From: Clostridium sp. AF37-5 | Lineage (GTDB): Bacteria > Bacillota > Clostridia > Lachnospirales > Lachnospiraceae | NCBI RefSeq assembly: GCF_003477605.1 | Contig: NZ_QUDR01000002.1 | Span: 124,001-188,000, forward strand | DNA: 64,000 bases | Reading direction: 5' to 3' | In this document: positions 42,516-51,668 of the stretch, in pieces | How the letters are laid out: every line of letters begins with the position of its first letter | How positions within the stretch are numbered: position 1 is the first letter of the stretch | Program-made: the position numbers and the translations under genes | The notes under the pieces: model-generated | What the model was told of the DNA's origin: nothing | The model's input: only the letters and a program-made list of their open reading frames with translations | Databases searched by the model: none

Positions 42516-43595
42516 ATGAAGATAAAGGGATATTTATTTTTAACAGTTGCATTGTTTATGATGACAATACTGTTTTTGCAGAGTGAATCAAAAGCTGTGA
42601 TGACATCGTGGAATGCAGAACAGCCGCCAGAAGGTGCGAAAGGAGTGGAAAAAAGGACAGAATATCGGTTTCGTGATAAATCCACACAAACATCTTACAG
42701 TACATCATTAGGTGGATGGACACAGGCGGGAGGAAGCTGGGTTGCTTCAGGAAGTGGGCAAGTCGACTATGTAAGTTCTTTTCCGAGTGGTTTTGAGGCA
42801 AGGAGCGGCATTTATCAATATTACAATCGTGCACCGGTAGCCCCTTCGGAAACAGCCACAAACAAGACAACAGTAAGTACCAGCCACATTGGTTATATTT
42901 ATTATCACTGGTGCAGAAATGGAACCTATTATGGAAATCAGAAGAATCGGACAGTAAACGGAGTATATACGGATAAGTTTTGGAATTTCCATGCCTTTTT
43001 TACTTCTTCACCGTTAGGATGGGATTCCAAAGGTGCATTTTATGGTGATTTACCACAACATTGTAATGATACCTATTGGTGGATTGGATATGGAGAAGGA
43101 GTTGCGGCTAATATTCCGGTGTATCGCTGTTCCTATCAACAGTACAAAAAGCTTTTTAAATACCATAAATGGTCAAAATATTCGGATTGGTCAGCTTCTG
43201 CACCGGTGCCTGGAAGCAATCGTGAAATTCAGAAAAGAATAGCATATCGATATGAAGAAGATAGCATTAAAAGTATTGCGCCATCAATTGTAACGACTTA
43301 TACGGTAAAAACAAGTACCGGGAAGTCTGGTAAAAACGCTGCCAAAAAGAAAGTGAAGATTCGTTTAAAAATGATGATTATAAGAGGATTTAAAGGTTAT
43401 CAGATTCAATATGCGACGAATAAAAAGATGAAAAAAAGCAAAAGTATCTGGGGAAAAAAGAAGAGTGTGGCTATTTCTGTAAAGAGAAAAAAGATATATT
43501 ACATTCGAGTGAGATATTATAAAAATAAATCCCATTCAAAGCAAAAGGTTTTTAGTAAGTGGAGCAAAATTAAAAGACTAAGTGTAAAAAAATAA
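42516..43595 (+). CDS. Secreted protein with Trp-rich repeat and fibronectin-like C-terminus, function unknown
   Basis: The product of 359 residues starts with a signal peptide (MKIKGYLFLTVALFMMTILF, cleavage near SKA). Two related segments, TSWNAEQPPEGAKGVEKRTE followed by YRFRDK, and YSDWSASAPVPGSNREIQKR followed by IAYRYEE, form a short duplicated W-(S)-x-P-G-x-R-x-Y-R motif that resembles thrombospondin-like tails. Between them lies a Trp/Tyr/His-rich region with few Lys. The C-terminus reads like a fibronectin-type strand set (YQIQYATNKKMKKSK, YIRVRYYK). The strong GGAGGAGGT site puts it in the same operon as the two paralogues. I do not recognise a catalytic motif. Confidence 0.62.
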   Translation: MKIKGYLFLTVALFMMTILFLQSESKAVMTSWNAEQPPEGAKGVEKRTEYRFRDKSTQTSYSTSLGGWTQAGGSWVASGSGQVDYVSSFPSGFEARSGIYQYYNRAPVAPSETATNKTTVSTSHIGYIYYHWCRNGTYYGNQKNRTVNGVYTDKFWNFHAFFTSSPLGWDSKGAFYGDLPQHCNDTYWWIGYGEGVAANIPVYRCSYQQYKKLFKYHKWSKYSDWSASAPVPGSNREIQKRIAYRYEEDSIKSIAPSIVTTYTVKTSTGKSGKNAAKKKVKIRLKMMIIRGFKGYQIQYATNKKMKKSKSIWGKKKSVAISVKRKKIYYIRVRYYKNKSHSKQKVFSKWSKIKRLSVKK

Positions 43596-43664
43596 TTTTG
43601 CAGCATTTGTATAGGATATCGTTATCTTGTCAACCCTAACTCAAAAAGCAAAGGAGACGATTTT

Positions 43665-44516
43665 TTGAGTTACCAGATTTTAATGGACAGCTGCGGCGAT
43701 TTATCGGAAGGAATGAGAAATAATGAGCATCTGCGGATGATTCCTCTGCAAATCCGAGTGGGGCAGAAAGAGTGGCCGGACGATGGACATATCAATAAAC
43801 AGGAGTTGTTTGATGAAATTTTAGAGACGGATGTGCTGCCAAAATCGGCGTGTCCGGCACCGGATGCTTATTTGCAGAGGTTCGATAAAAATGCAGACCG
43901 TATTTATGTGATAACGGTTTCTTCAGCTCTTTCCGGTTCTTATAACAGCGCGAGCCTGGCGAGAAAACTTTGGCGGGAGGAGAACAAAGGAAAAAAGGGG
44001 CAGAAAATTTATATCATTGACAGCAAAAGTGCATCCGCGGGGCAGACATTACTGGCAGGAGCATTGATGCGCTGGGAAAATAAAGGGTATTCCGAAGATG
44101 AAATTCGTAAGCGGATAAAAAAACTCCGCAGGGATATGATGACGAAATTTGTGTTAAATGATTTGACGATGTTAGAGCGAAGCGGAAGATTAAATGGCCT
44201 TCAGGCAAAACTTGCGGACGCTTTTCATATCTGTCCGATATTGGCATCAACCGATGAAGGAACCATTTGCCAGACCGGTCAGGCGAGAGGTATGAAACGT
44301 GCGTTGTCTGCGATGGTGCGTGCAATTGGAAATGAAAATAAAGAAAAAAAGATTTCGCATATTGTAATTTCACACTGTGGGCAGGAGGCAGGAGCATATG
44401 AAGTAAAGAAAAAATTAAATAAGATACTCCCGGATTGTCAGATTCACATTGTTGAGACGGGAGGGATTGCAAGTGTTTATGCAGGAATTGGCGGTATTAT
44501 TCTGGCATATGCATAA
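43665..44516 (+). CDS. DegV family fatty-acid-binding protein
   Basis: DegV proteins bind fatty acids and in Firmicutes serve as FakB subunits of fatty acid kinase. The protein of 283 residues shows the family pattern: ILMDSCGDLSEG at the start, MIPLQIRVGQKEW, the DVLPKSACPAPDAYLQRF segment with TSxP-like Ser, VITVSSALSGSYNSASLAR, and IDSKSASAGQTLL. It begins with TTG after AAAGGAGACG. No FakA gene is nearby. It is convergent with the exonuclease gene and overlaps its end by 20 bases. It marks the return to core-like base composition after the Tad locus. Confidence 0.88.
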   Translation: MSYQILMDSCGDLSEGMRNNEHLRMIPLQIRVGQKEWPDDGHINKQELFDEILETDVLPKSACPAPDAYLQRFDKNADRIYVITVSSALSGSYNSASLARKLWREENKGKKGQKIYIIDSKSASAGQTLLAGALMRWENKGYSEDEIRKRIKKLRRDMMTKFVLNDLTMLERSGRLNGLQAKLADAFHICPILASTDEGTICQTGQARGMKRALSAMVRAIGNENKEKKISHIVISHCGQEAGAYEVKKKLNKILPDCQIHIVETGGIASVYAGIGGIILAYA

Positions 44517-45588
44517 ATTCATTGATGAGGTGGCAGACGGAATCAGTTGCTAGTTCCGTATTTTCTTCCCATGGTATAAAAACTTTCTTGTCTTTTCGGG
44601 TGAGCGAAAAAACAGGAGAATCCCAGTCGGTGCCAGCCGGCAGCGGAAGAAATCTGCCGTCTTTTTTGATGTAGCAGTTAGCGGCAGTTGCTTTCTGACG
44701 GTAGGCAGGTTCGACAAAACAGCCAACGCTTTTATGTACCGCCATATCTTCCTTTGGCAGATAATAATAATTTTTATAGTCGGCAAAAAAGTGGTACAGC
44801 GTACCTTCCCAAAGCGGCACCTCGATAGAAAGGGATTTCCCTTCAAAAGAAAAGGAGATATCACCTTTTTGAAAGGAAAGATTTGCCGGGACTTTTTTCT
44901 CTAAGGTGTCGGTAAATAGAACGCTGTGTTCCGTTGTCTGTACACTCGGGCATATCGGTTTATACGTTGTGTAGGCAAGGAGAAGTGCACATACAATGGT
45001 ACCAATCAAATCATCTTCATTATGAAAGAGCAGTCTGTTCTTTTTTTCTAAGGATTCCGGATTATGAAAAAAATTCTCATGCATAAATTCCGTGTAAAGT
45101 GTGATACATTCTTTTCCGCTTAAAAGTTCATGTCTGGTAAAACCGGCAAGACGCTCCATTGTAATCAATTTTTGATTGGGAACCGGGAAATATTTTTTGA
45201 TGTGTTTGACTGCCCGGTAAAGGTCAAGTGTCTGCTTCCCGGCAAACGGGGACGGCATATGATTTGTGCGGTATTTCTTTTCCAGATAAGGGATGTCAAA
45301 GGTCGCACCATTATAATGCGCAATCCATTCGTACTTTTCTGAAAACTCAGAAAATGCCTGCAAAAGACGTACTTCACTCACATAATCATCGGCAAACCAC
45401 TGGTTTAGAACCCACTCATTATTTTCAAAGGTAATTGTGCCAATCAGATAAAGAGACGAAACAGCAGCAGAAAGCCCGGTAGTTTCAATATCAAAAAAGC
45501 AGATGTTTTCTGCCGGAGCCGGTAAGATAGACGCTGCATTGTTTAGTTGTTCTTCATAGGAAGTAAGTACCTTTGCTGTGTGTTCCAT
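44497..45588 (-). CDS. YprB-like DEDD-type 3'-5' exonuclease (RNase H-like fold)
   Basis: The protein of about 363 residues carries the ribonuclease H-like exonuclease motifs near its start: ICFFDIETTGLSAAVSSLYL (Asp-x-Glu), IAHYNGATFDIPYLEKKY, and LLFHNEDDLIGTI, matching the YprB_2 family. The C-terminal 150 residues form a beta-rich domain of unknown role. The start at 45588 follows GAGAAGGGA on the minus strand and is preferred over an ATG ten codons upstream. The substrate is not known from sequence. It is divergent from cls. Confidence 0.82.
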   Translation of the reverse strand: MEHTAKVLTSYEEQLNNAASILPAPAENICFFDIETTGLSAAVSSLYLIGTITFENNEWVLNQWFADDYVSEVRLLQAFSEFSEKYEWIAHYNGATFDIPYLEKKYRTNHMPSPFAGKQTLDLYRAVKHIKKYFPVPNQKLITMERLAGFTRHELLSGKECITLYTEFMHENFFHNPESLEKKNRLLFHNEDDLIGTIVCALLLAYTTYKPICPSVQTTEHSVLFTDTLEKKVPANLSFQKGDISFSFEGKSLSIEVPLWEGTLYHFFADYKNYYYLPKEDMAVHKSVGCFVEPAYRQKATAANCYIKKDGRFLPLPAGTDWDSPVFSLTRKDKKVFIPWEENTELATDSVCHLINEFMHMPE

Positions 45589-45652
45589 GGTTAATCCCTT
45601 CTCGTAAAAAATCTGCATTTATCATAGCAGAAAATCAGAGGATGTGCAATGT

Positions 45653-45681
45653 TTGCGAATTACCACCGTATGTGGTATACT
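45653..45681 (+). promoter_or_regulatory. Promoter of cls with a dyad in the spacer
   Basis: TTGCGA at 45653-45658 and TATACT at 45676-45681, spacer 17 bases. The spacer holds the perfect inverted repeat TACCAC-CGTAT-GTGGTA (45661-45677), which is well placed for a repressor or activator. Confidence 0.65.
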
Positions 45682-45721
45682 GTATTTATTTGAAATTTGA
45701 TGGAAAAGGATGGAGAATGAT

Positions 45722-47305
45722 ATGGAGGCACAGAGAGAAAAACGTCCATTAAAACATCTTCAGGGATTAAAAGGACGAGTTCAAAATAGTTTGAGCGGCT
45801 TTTTGAGAGCTTGCATTGTGGCGGTTTTGGTTGCGTTTCAGTTCGCAATTCTGATTGTACTGCCATTTTTACTGCGCCAGTATGCTTCATTATTTTATTT
45901 GGTAATGGAGTTGTTTGGTGTGTTTACCATTCTGGCACTTACGAATGACAGCCGCAGCATGTCCTATAAATATGGATGGCTGTGCATTACAATTTTACTT
46001 CCGGTATCCGGAAATATTATGTTTGCTCTTTGGGGAAAAGTAGGCAAAAAAAACAAATTAAATCGTCGTATAAAATCGACGATTCAAAGTGTAGACAGAC
46101 ACTTAGAATGGCATCCCGAAGTGTCTGATGAATTTCGGAAAAAACATCCGGTTTCATCCCGTATGTCGCGTTATATGGAAGCTAATGGTGCACCGATTTC
46201 AAAAAATAATGAGGCAAGATATTATGATATGGGAGAAAATGCGTTTGAAGATTTGTTTGCTGATTTGGAGCGGGCAAAAAAATATGTTTTTATTGAATTT
46301 TTTATTGTGGCTGAAGGCGCAATTTGGGATAAGATGCATGATATTTTGAAACGTAAAATTGAAGAAGGAGTTGAAGTTAAATTTCTATATGACGATTTCG
46401 GGGCACTGCTTCGCACAAGTACGGATTTTGCACAGAAACTGCGGGCAGAAGGCTTTGAAGTAGAAGTATTTAATCCGATTCATAAGTATACCAGTAAGTT
46501 GTTTATGAACTTCCGTGACCACCAGAAAATTCTTGTCATTGATGGTGAGGTGGCATATACGGGCGGTTTTAATATTGCGGATGAATATGCAAATTTAGTA
46601 GACCGTTTTGGCATATGGAAAGATGAAGGAGTACGGTTAAAAGGTGATGTTGTCTGGAGTATGGTAGTTACTTTTCTCGAACTGTGGGCAGTCTGCTCTA
46701 AAAATGAGGCGATTGATTATGAGCGGTACCGGGCAGAAAAAACATCGATTCAGTCGGATATGTACTGCCATGTACTGCGTGACGGTCCGGCATTAGATAC
46801 CCGCTCTTTTGTCGGCAGCATGTATAAACAGATGATACATTATGCCGGTGAAAAAATGTATGTAATGACACCGTATCTGATTTTGGAAGAAGCGATGATT
46901 GAGACGCTTTTGGAAGCCGTGCGCCGTGGTGTGGATGTGCGGATTATCACGCCTCATATTCCGGATAAAAAACATATTAAATACATGACAGAATATAACT
47001 ACGGGATCCTTTTGAAAAATGGAATTCGTATTTACGAATATGAGCCGGGATTCATTCATTCCAAAGTAGTTATGAATGAACATTGTGCGATTGTCGGAAC
47101 CATCAATATGGATTACCGGAGCTTTTACTTACATTATGAGAATGGTGTCTGGATTTATGATGAAGAATTCAGGCAAGCGGTGGAAAACGATTTTATAAAT
47201 ACATTTGCGCAAAGTATTGAGATTACCTATGAGGACTGGAAAAACAGACCGTTAAAGATGAAAATTATTCAGCCGATTTTACATGTGTTTGACGCACTTG
47301 TGTAA
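45722..47305 (+). CDS. cls: Cardiolipin synthase (phospholipase D family)
   Basis: The enzyme joins two phosphatidylglycerol molecules into cardiolipin at the membrane. The protein of 527 residues has two N-terminal membrane helices (about 25-80), then two phospholipase D domains. The first HKD motif is canonical: HQKILVIDGEVAYTGGFN (near 267). The second reads HSKVVMNEHCAIVGTINMDY (near 446), with Glu where Asp normally stands. The ATG at 45722 has GGAG six bases before it. The neighbouring exonuclease is divergent. The Glu variant may be tolerated; it is reported separately. Confidence 0.92.
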   Translation: MEAQREKRPLKHLQGLKGRVQNSLSGFLRACIVAVLVAFQFAILIVLPFLLRQYASLFYLVMELFGVFTILALTNDSRSMSYKYGWLCITILLPVSGNIMFALWGKVGKKNKLNRRIKSTIQSVDRHLEWHPEVSDEFRKKHPVSSRMSRYMEANGAPISKNNEARYYDMGENAFEDLFADLERAKKYVFIEFFIVAEGAIWDKMHDILKRKIEEGVEVKFLYDDFGALLRTSTDFAQKLRAEGFEVEVFNPIHKYTSKLFMNFRDHQKILVIDGEVAYTGGFNIADEYANLVDRFGIWKDEGVRLKGDVVWSMVVTFLELWAVCSKNEAIDYERYRAEKTSIQSDMYCHVLRDGPALDTRSFVGSMYKQMIHYAGEKMYVMTPYLILEEAMIETLLEAVRRGVDVRIITPHIPDKKHIKYMTEYNYGILLKNGIRIYEYEPGFIHSKVVMNEHCAIVGTINMDYRSFYLHYENGVWIYDEEFRQAVENDFINTFAQSIEITYEDWKNRPLKMKIIQPILHVFDALV

Positions 47306-47329
47306 TGCATCCGGCATAAGGGAGGAACT

Positions 47330-47932
47330 ATGATAGCATTTGTGAAAGGGATTTTGGACTCCGTGAGTGAGGACAAAATTATTGTGGAAAATCAGAATAT
47401 CGGGTTTGAAATTTTAGTGCCGGGTTCGGTTGTTTCCGAATTGCCACAGGTTGGAAATACAGTTAAGATTTATACCTATACATATGTGCGCGAAGATGCG
47501 TTGCAGCTCTATGGTTTTTTGACGAAAGACAGTATGGACATGTTTAAGTTGCTGATTACGGTAAATGGCATTGGGCCGAAGGCGGCACTTGGTATTTTAA
47601 CTGCCATGGATACCGATGCGCTCCGTCTTGCGATTCTTTCGGATGATGCAAAAACGATTGCGAAAGCACCGGGAATCGGACCAAAAACTGCGAGCAAACT
47701 GATTCTTGAGTTAAAGGATAAATGTCATTTGGAAGATGTCTTTGGCGGCGTGGAAGAATCTTTTGCCACAGAAAATGTATCGGCCGGAGCAGATGCGAAG
47801 AAAGATGCGATTGAGGCGCTGGTTGCCCTTGGTTATTCCGCATCAGAGGCTGCTGGTGCGGTACGCAAACTTCAAGTTACGGAAGAAATGTCTGTGGAAG
47901 ATATTTTGAAATTGAGCTTAAAAAATCTGTAA
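47330..47932 (+). CDS. ruvA: Holliday junction branch migration protein RuvA
   Basis: RuvA binds four-way junctions as tetramers and loads RuvB. The protein of 200 residues has the N-terminal OB fold (MIAFVKGILDSVSEDKIIVE), the two helix-hairpin-helix motifs (LLITVNGIGPKAALGIL and AKAPGIGPKTASKLILELK), an acidic pin region, a flexible linker and the C-terminal RuvB-binding domain (DAIEALVALGYSASEAAGAV). It is followed by ruvB after 17 bases in the standard order. Confidence 0.97.
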   Translation: MIAFVKGILDSVSEDKIIVENQNIGFEILVPGSVVSELPQVGNTVKIYTYTYVREDALQLYGFLTKDSMDMFKLLITVNGIGPKAALGILTAMDTDALRLAILSDDAKTIAKAPGIGPKTASKLILELKDKCHLEDVFGGVEESFATENVSAGADAKKDAIEALVALGYSASEAAGAVRKLQVTEEMSVEDILKLSLKNL

Positions 47933-47949
47933 AGGAATGAGAGTAAGTA

Positions 47950-48948
47950 ATGGAAAAGCGAGTGATTTCTACTGACCTGATGGAAGAAGATTACAAAATT
48001 GAAAATAGTCTTCGTCCAAAGTTTTTGAAAGACTATATTGGTCAGAGTAAAGCAAAAGAAAATTTAAAGATTTATATTGAGGCGGCGAAACAGAGAAACG
48101 AATCGCTTGACCATGTACTGTTATATGGGCCGCCTGGATTGGGAAAAACCACATTAGCGGGGATTATTGCGAATGAGATGGATGTGAACTTAAAGATTAC
48201 ATCGGGACCCGCAATTGAAAAACCGGGTGAAATGGCATCTATTTTAAATAATCTCTCGGATGGTGATTTACTGTTTGTGGATGAGATTCACAGACTTAAC
48301 AGACAGGTGGAAGAAGTGCTCTATCCGGCGATGGAAGATTACGTCATTGATATTGTGATTGGAAAGGGAGCCTCGTCGAGAAGTATCCGTCTGGATTTGC
48401 CGAAGTTTACACTTGTGGGTGCAACGACGCGCGCCGGTATGCTGACGGCACCGCTTCGTGACCGTTTTGGAGTAGTCCATCGTTTGGAGTTTTATACAGT
48501 AGACGAATTGACCGAAATCGTTCTTCGTTCGGCGCAGGTTTTCCATGTGTCGATTGATAGGGAGGGAGCTAGAGAAATTGCAAGACGTTCACGCGGAACA
48601 CCACGTTTGGCTAACCGCCTATTAAAGAGGGTGCGTGATTTTGCCGAAGTAAAATACGACGGAAACATTACACTTTCGGTGGCAAATTTTGCATTGGATT
48701 TGCTGGAAGTGGATAAATATGGACTGGATAACACCGATCGGAGCCTTTTACTGGCGCTGATTGAGACATTTCATGGAGGACCGGTTGGACTGGATACGTT
48801 AGCCGCATGCATTGGTGAGGACAGTGGGACGATTGAAGATGTCTATGAACCGTTTTTGATTCAGAATGGATTTTTAGCAAGGACGCCCAGAGGACGTATT
48901 GTGACAGAAAAAACATATCATCATTTGGGGTTGTCATTTGACGAATAA
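47950..48948 (+). CDS. ruvB: Holliday junction branch migration helicase RuvB
   Basis: RuvB is the hexameric AAA+ motor of branch migration. The protein of 332 residues shows [20 protein letters not shown], Walker [15 protein letters not shown], Walker [21 protein letters not shown], sensor [21 protein letters not shown], arginine-finger and sensor II segments ([20 protein letters not shown]) and the C-terminal winged helix ([10 protein letters not shown] ... [17 protein letters not shown]). It has normal length and a normal position after ruvA. The zapA promoter overlaps its final codons. Confidence 0.98.
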   Translation: MEKRVISTDLMEEDYKIENSLRPKFLKDYIGQSKAKENLKIYIEAAKQRNESLDHVLLYGPPGLGKTTLAGIIANEMDVNLKITSGPAIEKPGEMASILNNLSDGDLLFVDEIHRLNRQVEEVLYPAMEDYVIDIVIGKGASSRSIRLDLPKFTLVGATTRAGMLTAPLRDRFGVVHRLEFYTVDELTEIVLRSAQVFHVSIDREGAREIARRSRGTPRLANRLLKRVRDFAEVKYDGNITLSVANFALDLLEVDKYGLDNTDRSLLLALIETFHGGPVGLDTLAACIGEDSGTIEDVYEPFLIQNGFLARTPRGRIVTEKTYHHLGLSFDE

Positions 48949-48966
48949 TGTTTTTTTATGTATAAT
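48938..48966 (+). promoter_or_regulatory. Promoter of zapA inside the end of ruvB
   Basis: TTGACG at 48938-48943 and TATAAT at 48961-48966, spacer 17 bases. The -35 element lies within the last codons of ruvB. Confidence 0.74.
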
Positions 48967-48997
48967 TACTAGGAAATTGAGCAGGTGAGGTGCATAG

Positions 48998-49402
48998 ATG
49001 AAAAAGAAAAATGATGTAGAAGTTTTAATTGATGGCAGAAAATATACACTTTGTGGATTTGAAAGCCCGGAATACATTCAGAAAATTGCCTCTTACATTA
49101 ATCGTAAATTGGCGGAATTTCATAAACAGGAGGGATATGCAAGACTGGATTTGGATTTGCGTAATACCCTGCTTGCGATTAATATTGCCGACGATTATTA
49201 CAAAGAGAAGAAAAAGGCAAGCGAATACCGCACCGAGACTCAGTTAAAAGACAAAATGGTGTTAGACATGAAGCATGAGATTATTGAGTTACAGGATACC
49301 ATTAAGAAACTTGAAAAAGAACGCGATGAGTTTCATGATTCAGTTGAAAAATTAGAGAAAAAACAGGTTGAATTAGAAACTAGATTGAAACAAAAAAGAT
49401 AG
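48998..49402 (+). CDS. zapA: Cell division protein ZapA
   Basis: ZapA binds and bundles FtsZ filaments at the division site. The protein of 134 residues opens with the ZapA fold (KNDVEVLIDGRKYTLCGFES, then PEYIQKIASYINRKLAEF) and ends in a long coiled coil (about 70-134) rich in Lys and Glu. It has its own promoter and a terminator behind it, so it is a single-gene unit. Confidence 0.9.
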   Translation: MKKKNDVEVLIDGRKYTLCGFESPEYIQKIASYINRKLAEFHKQEGYARLDLDLRNTLLAINIADDYYKEKKKASEYRTETQLKDKMVLDMKHEIIELQDTIKKLEKERDEFHDSVEKLEKKQVELETRLKQKR

Positions 49403-49405
49403 AAA

Positions 49406-49435
49406 AAGGACTGCTGAAAATGCAGTCCTTCTTTA
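49406..49435 (+). terminator. Terminator of zapA
   Basis: Nine-bp stem AAGGACTGC (49406-49414) with GCAGTCCTT (49422-49430), seven-base loop, then CTTT. The T-run is short, so read-through into the U32 gene is possible. Confidence 0.7.
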
Positions 49436-49460
49436 CAAGATAGAGGGAGAAAGGAATCGA

Positions 49461-51668
49461 ATGAGTAATGTAGAAATTCTTGCACCGGCAGGCTCACTGG
49501 ATGGCTTATATGCTTCGTTTCAAATGGGGGCAGATGCGGTCTATGTGGGAACCAGCCGCTTTGGTGCCCGTGCTTTTGCTAAAAATCCGAGTGTCGATGA
49601 ACTGGAAGAGGCACTTGTGTATGCTCATATGCACGATAAAAAAATATATCTGACGGTCAACACGCTGCTCTCGGACAGGGAGCTGGAAAATGATTTGTTC
49701 CCATTGATTGCTCCGTTGTATGAGGCGGGACTTGATGCTTGTATTGTACAGGATTTAGGCGTGTTGTCTTTTTTACATGAAAATTTTCCACAGATGGATT
49801 TGCACGCCAGCACGCAGATGACGATTTTATCCGGAGATGAGGCAGAGTTATACAGAAACTATGGTGTTACAAGATTTGTTCCTGCCAGAGAATGTACCAT
49901 TGAGGAAATTCGTGCGATGAGAGCACAGACCGATTTGGAAATAGAAGTGTTTGTGCATGGTGCGCTCTGCTATTGTTATTCCGGGCAGTGCTTGATGAGT
50001 GAGGAGATTGGAGACCGCAGCGGAAACCGGGGAATGTGTGCGCAGCCGTGCAGACTTCCATTTACAAGTGCATATGGAAACGGACATTTATTCAGCACAA
50101 AAGATATGTGTACGCTTATGCATATTCCGGAACTTGTGGATGCCGGAATCGATTCTTTTAAAATTGAAGGGCGTATGAAAAAGAAGGAGTACAGTGCGTA
50201 CTTGTCCTCGTTATACCGCCATTATGTCGATGTTTATGAGAGTGAGGGGAACGAGGCTTTTCAGGCATTGGTTCAAAATAAAGAAAGCAGGCTGTGGAAA
50301 GATATCAGGCGGAGTAAAGACATTTATAACCGCGGCGGATTTTCTGCCGGATACCTTTTTGAGACAGATAAGAAAAATATTATGTATCCGAAAAAAAACG
50401 GGCATTTTGGTACGTGTGTTGGTACTGTTTTGAAAGCGTCCAAAGGACAGGCGGTATTCCGTGTAAAAGAAGCTCTGCATTATCAGGATATTTTAGAATT
50501 TCGCCTGGAAGATGATACAAAAGCATACGAGTATACGGTAAAAAATGAAGCAGCACCCGGTGACGTTGTGACGTGCAATGTAAAAAGGGGCAGTACGATA
50601 TTTAAGGGACAGAAAGTTTATCGTACAAAAAATGCGGCACTGTTGTCATGGATTGATGAAAAAATCGAAACTATTGATGACAAAATTTCTTTGAAAGGCG
50701 AAATGACCGCGAAAATCGGCAAACCGATTGCTCTGAAACTGCAGGGACTTTCGCATGAAGTTACAGTGTTTGGTGAACCATTACAAAGAGCCGTGAATCG
50801 TCCTGTGACAAAAGACGAAATTGAAAAGCGCATTCGGAAAATGGGAAATACGAATTATAGACTCACGGACTTTTCCATTACTTTAGAGGAGGATTCCTTT
50901 GTGCCAATGGGAGAAATCGCCAAATTAAAACGAGAGGCATTAGCAGCTTTTGAGAGAGAGGCGGTGTCTGGACGAAGTGTGGGAGAGCAAAAACCGCATA
51001 AAAAGAAAGAACTTTTTGTCTGGCAAAATGTCTCCATTCTAAAAGTTTCTACGATGGAGCAGTTAAGGACAGCAGTGGAGACGGATGAAAGCGATGTGTG
51101 GATTGAACTGCCGGTAGCTTTATTTGCAAAGGAAGAGGATGAGGTAATCAAACTTCTTAAAAATCGTCCGGTAATTCTTTCATTCCCACGGATTATGAAA
51201 GCGGGAGTGGAAGAAAAGTGGAGGACATTGATAAACCGGCTGATTGTCGGTGCGGTTGTGATTAACAGCCACCGTGCGCTGCTTGTGGCAAAAAAGAGGT
51301 TTCAGGATTGCCCATGGATTGCTGCCGAAACATTTTACCATGAAAATGAGCGCGCAAAAGAAGTGCTTGCAGAACTTGGTATCTGCCCGGCAATTAAGCG
51401 TGGCTATGGGCGCAAAGAAGTAATGGTGACGAAGGGATGCTTAAAACGGACGCTTGACAGGTGCGATGGAAAAGAAGAGAGAATTTTAGTATCTGGTGGC
51501 AAAGGGGACAAATTCTATGTGGTAAATAATTGCGATTTTTGCTACAATACGATATATACAAAAAACGGCGAGAAAAAGCCGGAATTTGATAAGCCGGCAT
51601 GGCACCATTTTACATGGGAGACAGCCGATGAAATGAGAAAGGTTTTGAAAACATGGAACTTATTATAG
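49461..51668 (+). CDS. Peptidase U32 family protein (RlhA/YdcP-type, DUF3656)
   Basis: U32 family members named collagenases are now known to include tRNA and rRNA hydroxylation factors (TrhP, RlhA). The protein of 735 residues starts with EILAPAGSLDGLYASFQMGA, has ECTIEEIRAM, the cysteine cluster CYCYSGQCLMS ... GNRGMCAQPCRLPF, and SFKIEGRMKKKEY. A long C-terminal DUF3656-like region and further cysteines (NNCDFCYNTIY) follow, which suits the RlhA subgroup that modifies 23S rRNA. The Cys residues probably hold an iron-sulfur cluster. A protease role is not supported. It overlaps the next gene by 16 bases. Confidence 0.85.
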   Translation: MSNVEILAPAGSLDGLYASFQMGADAVYVGTSRFGARAFAKNPSVDELEEALVYAHMHDKKIYLTVNTLLSDRELENDLFPLIAPLYEAGLDACIVQDLGVLSFLHENFPQMDLHASTQMTILSGDEAELYRNYGVTRFVPARECTIEEIRAMRAQTDLEIEVFVHGALCYCYSGQCLMSEEIGDRSGNRGMCAQPCRLPFTSAYGNGHLFSTKDMCTLMHIPELVDAGIDSFKIEGRMKKKEYSAYLSSLYRHYVDVYESEGNEAFQALVQNKESRLWKDIRRSKDIYNRGGFSAGYLFETDKKNIMYPKKNGHFGTCVGTVLKASKGQAVFRVKEALHYQDILEFRLEDDTKAYEYTVKNEAAPGDVVTCNVKRGSTIFKGQKVYRTKNAALLSWIDEKIETIDDKISLKGEMTAKIGKPIALKLQGLSHEVTVFGEPLQRAVNRPVTKDEIEKRIRKMGNTNYRLTDFSITLEEDSFVPMGEIAKLKREALAAFEREAVSGRSVGEQKPHKKKELFVWQNVSILKVSTMEQLRTAVETDESDVWIELPVALFAKEEDEVIKLLKNRPVILSFPRIMKAGVEEKWRTLINRLIVGAVVINSHRALLVAKKRFQDCPWIAAETFYHENERAKEVLAELGICPAIKRGYGRKEVMVTKGCLKRTLDRCDGKEERILVSGGKGDKFYVVNNCDFCYNTIYTKNGEKKPEFDKPAWHHFTWETADEMRKVLKTWNLL

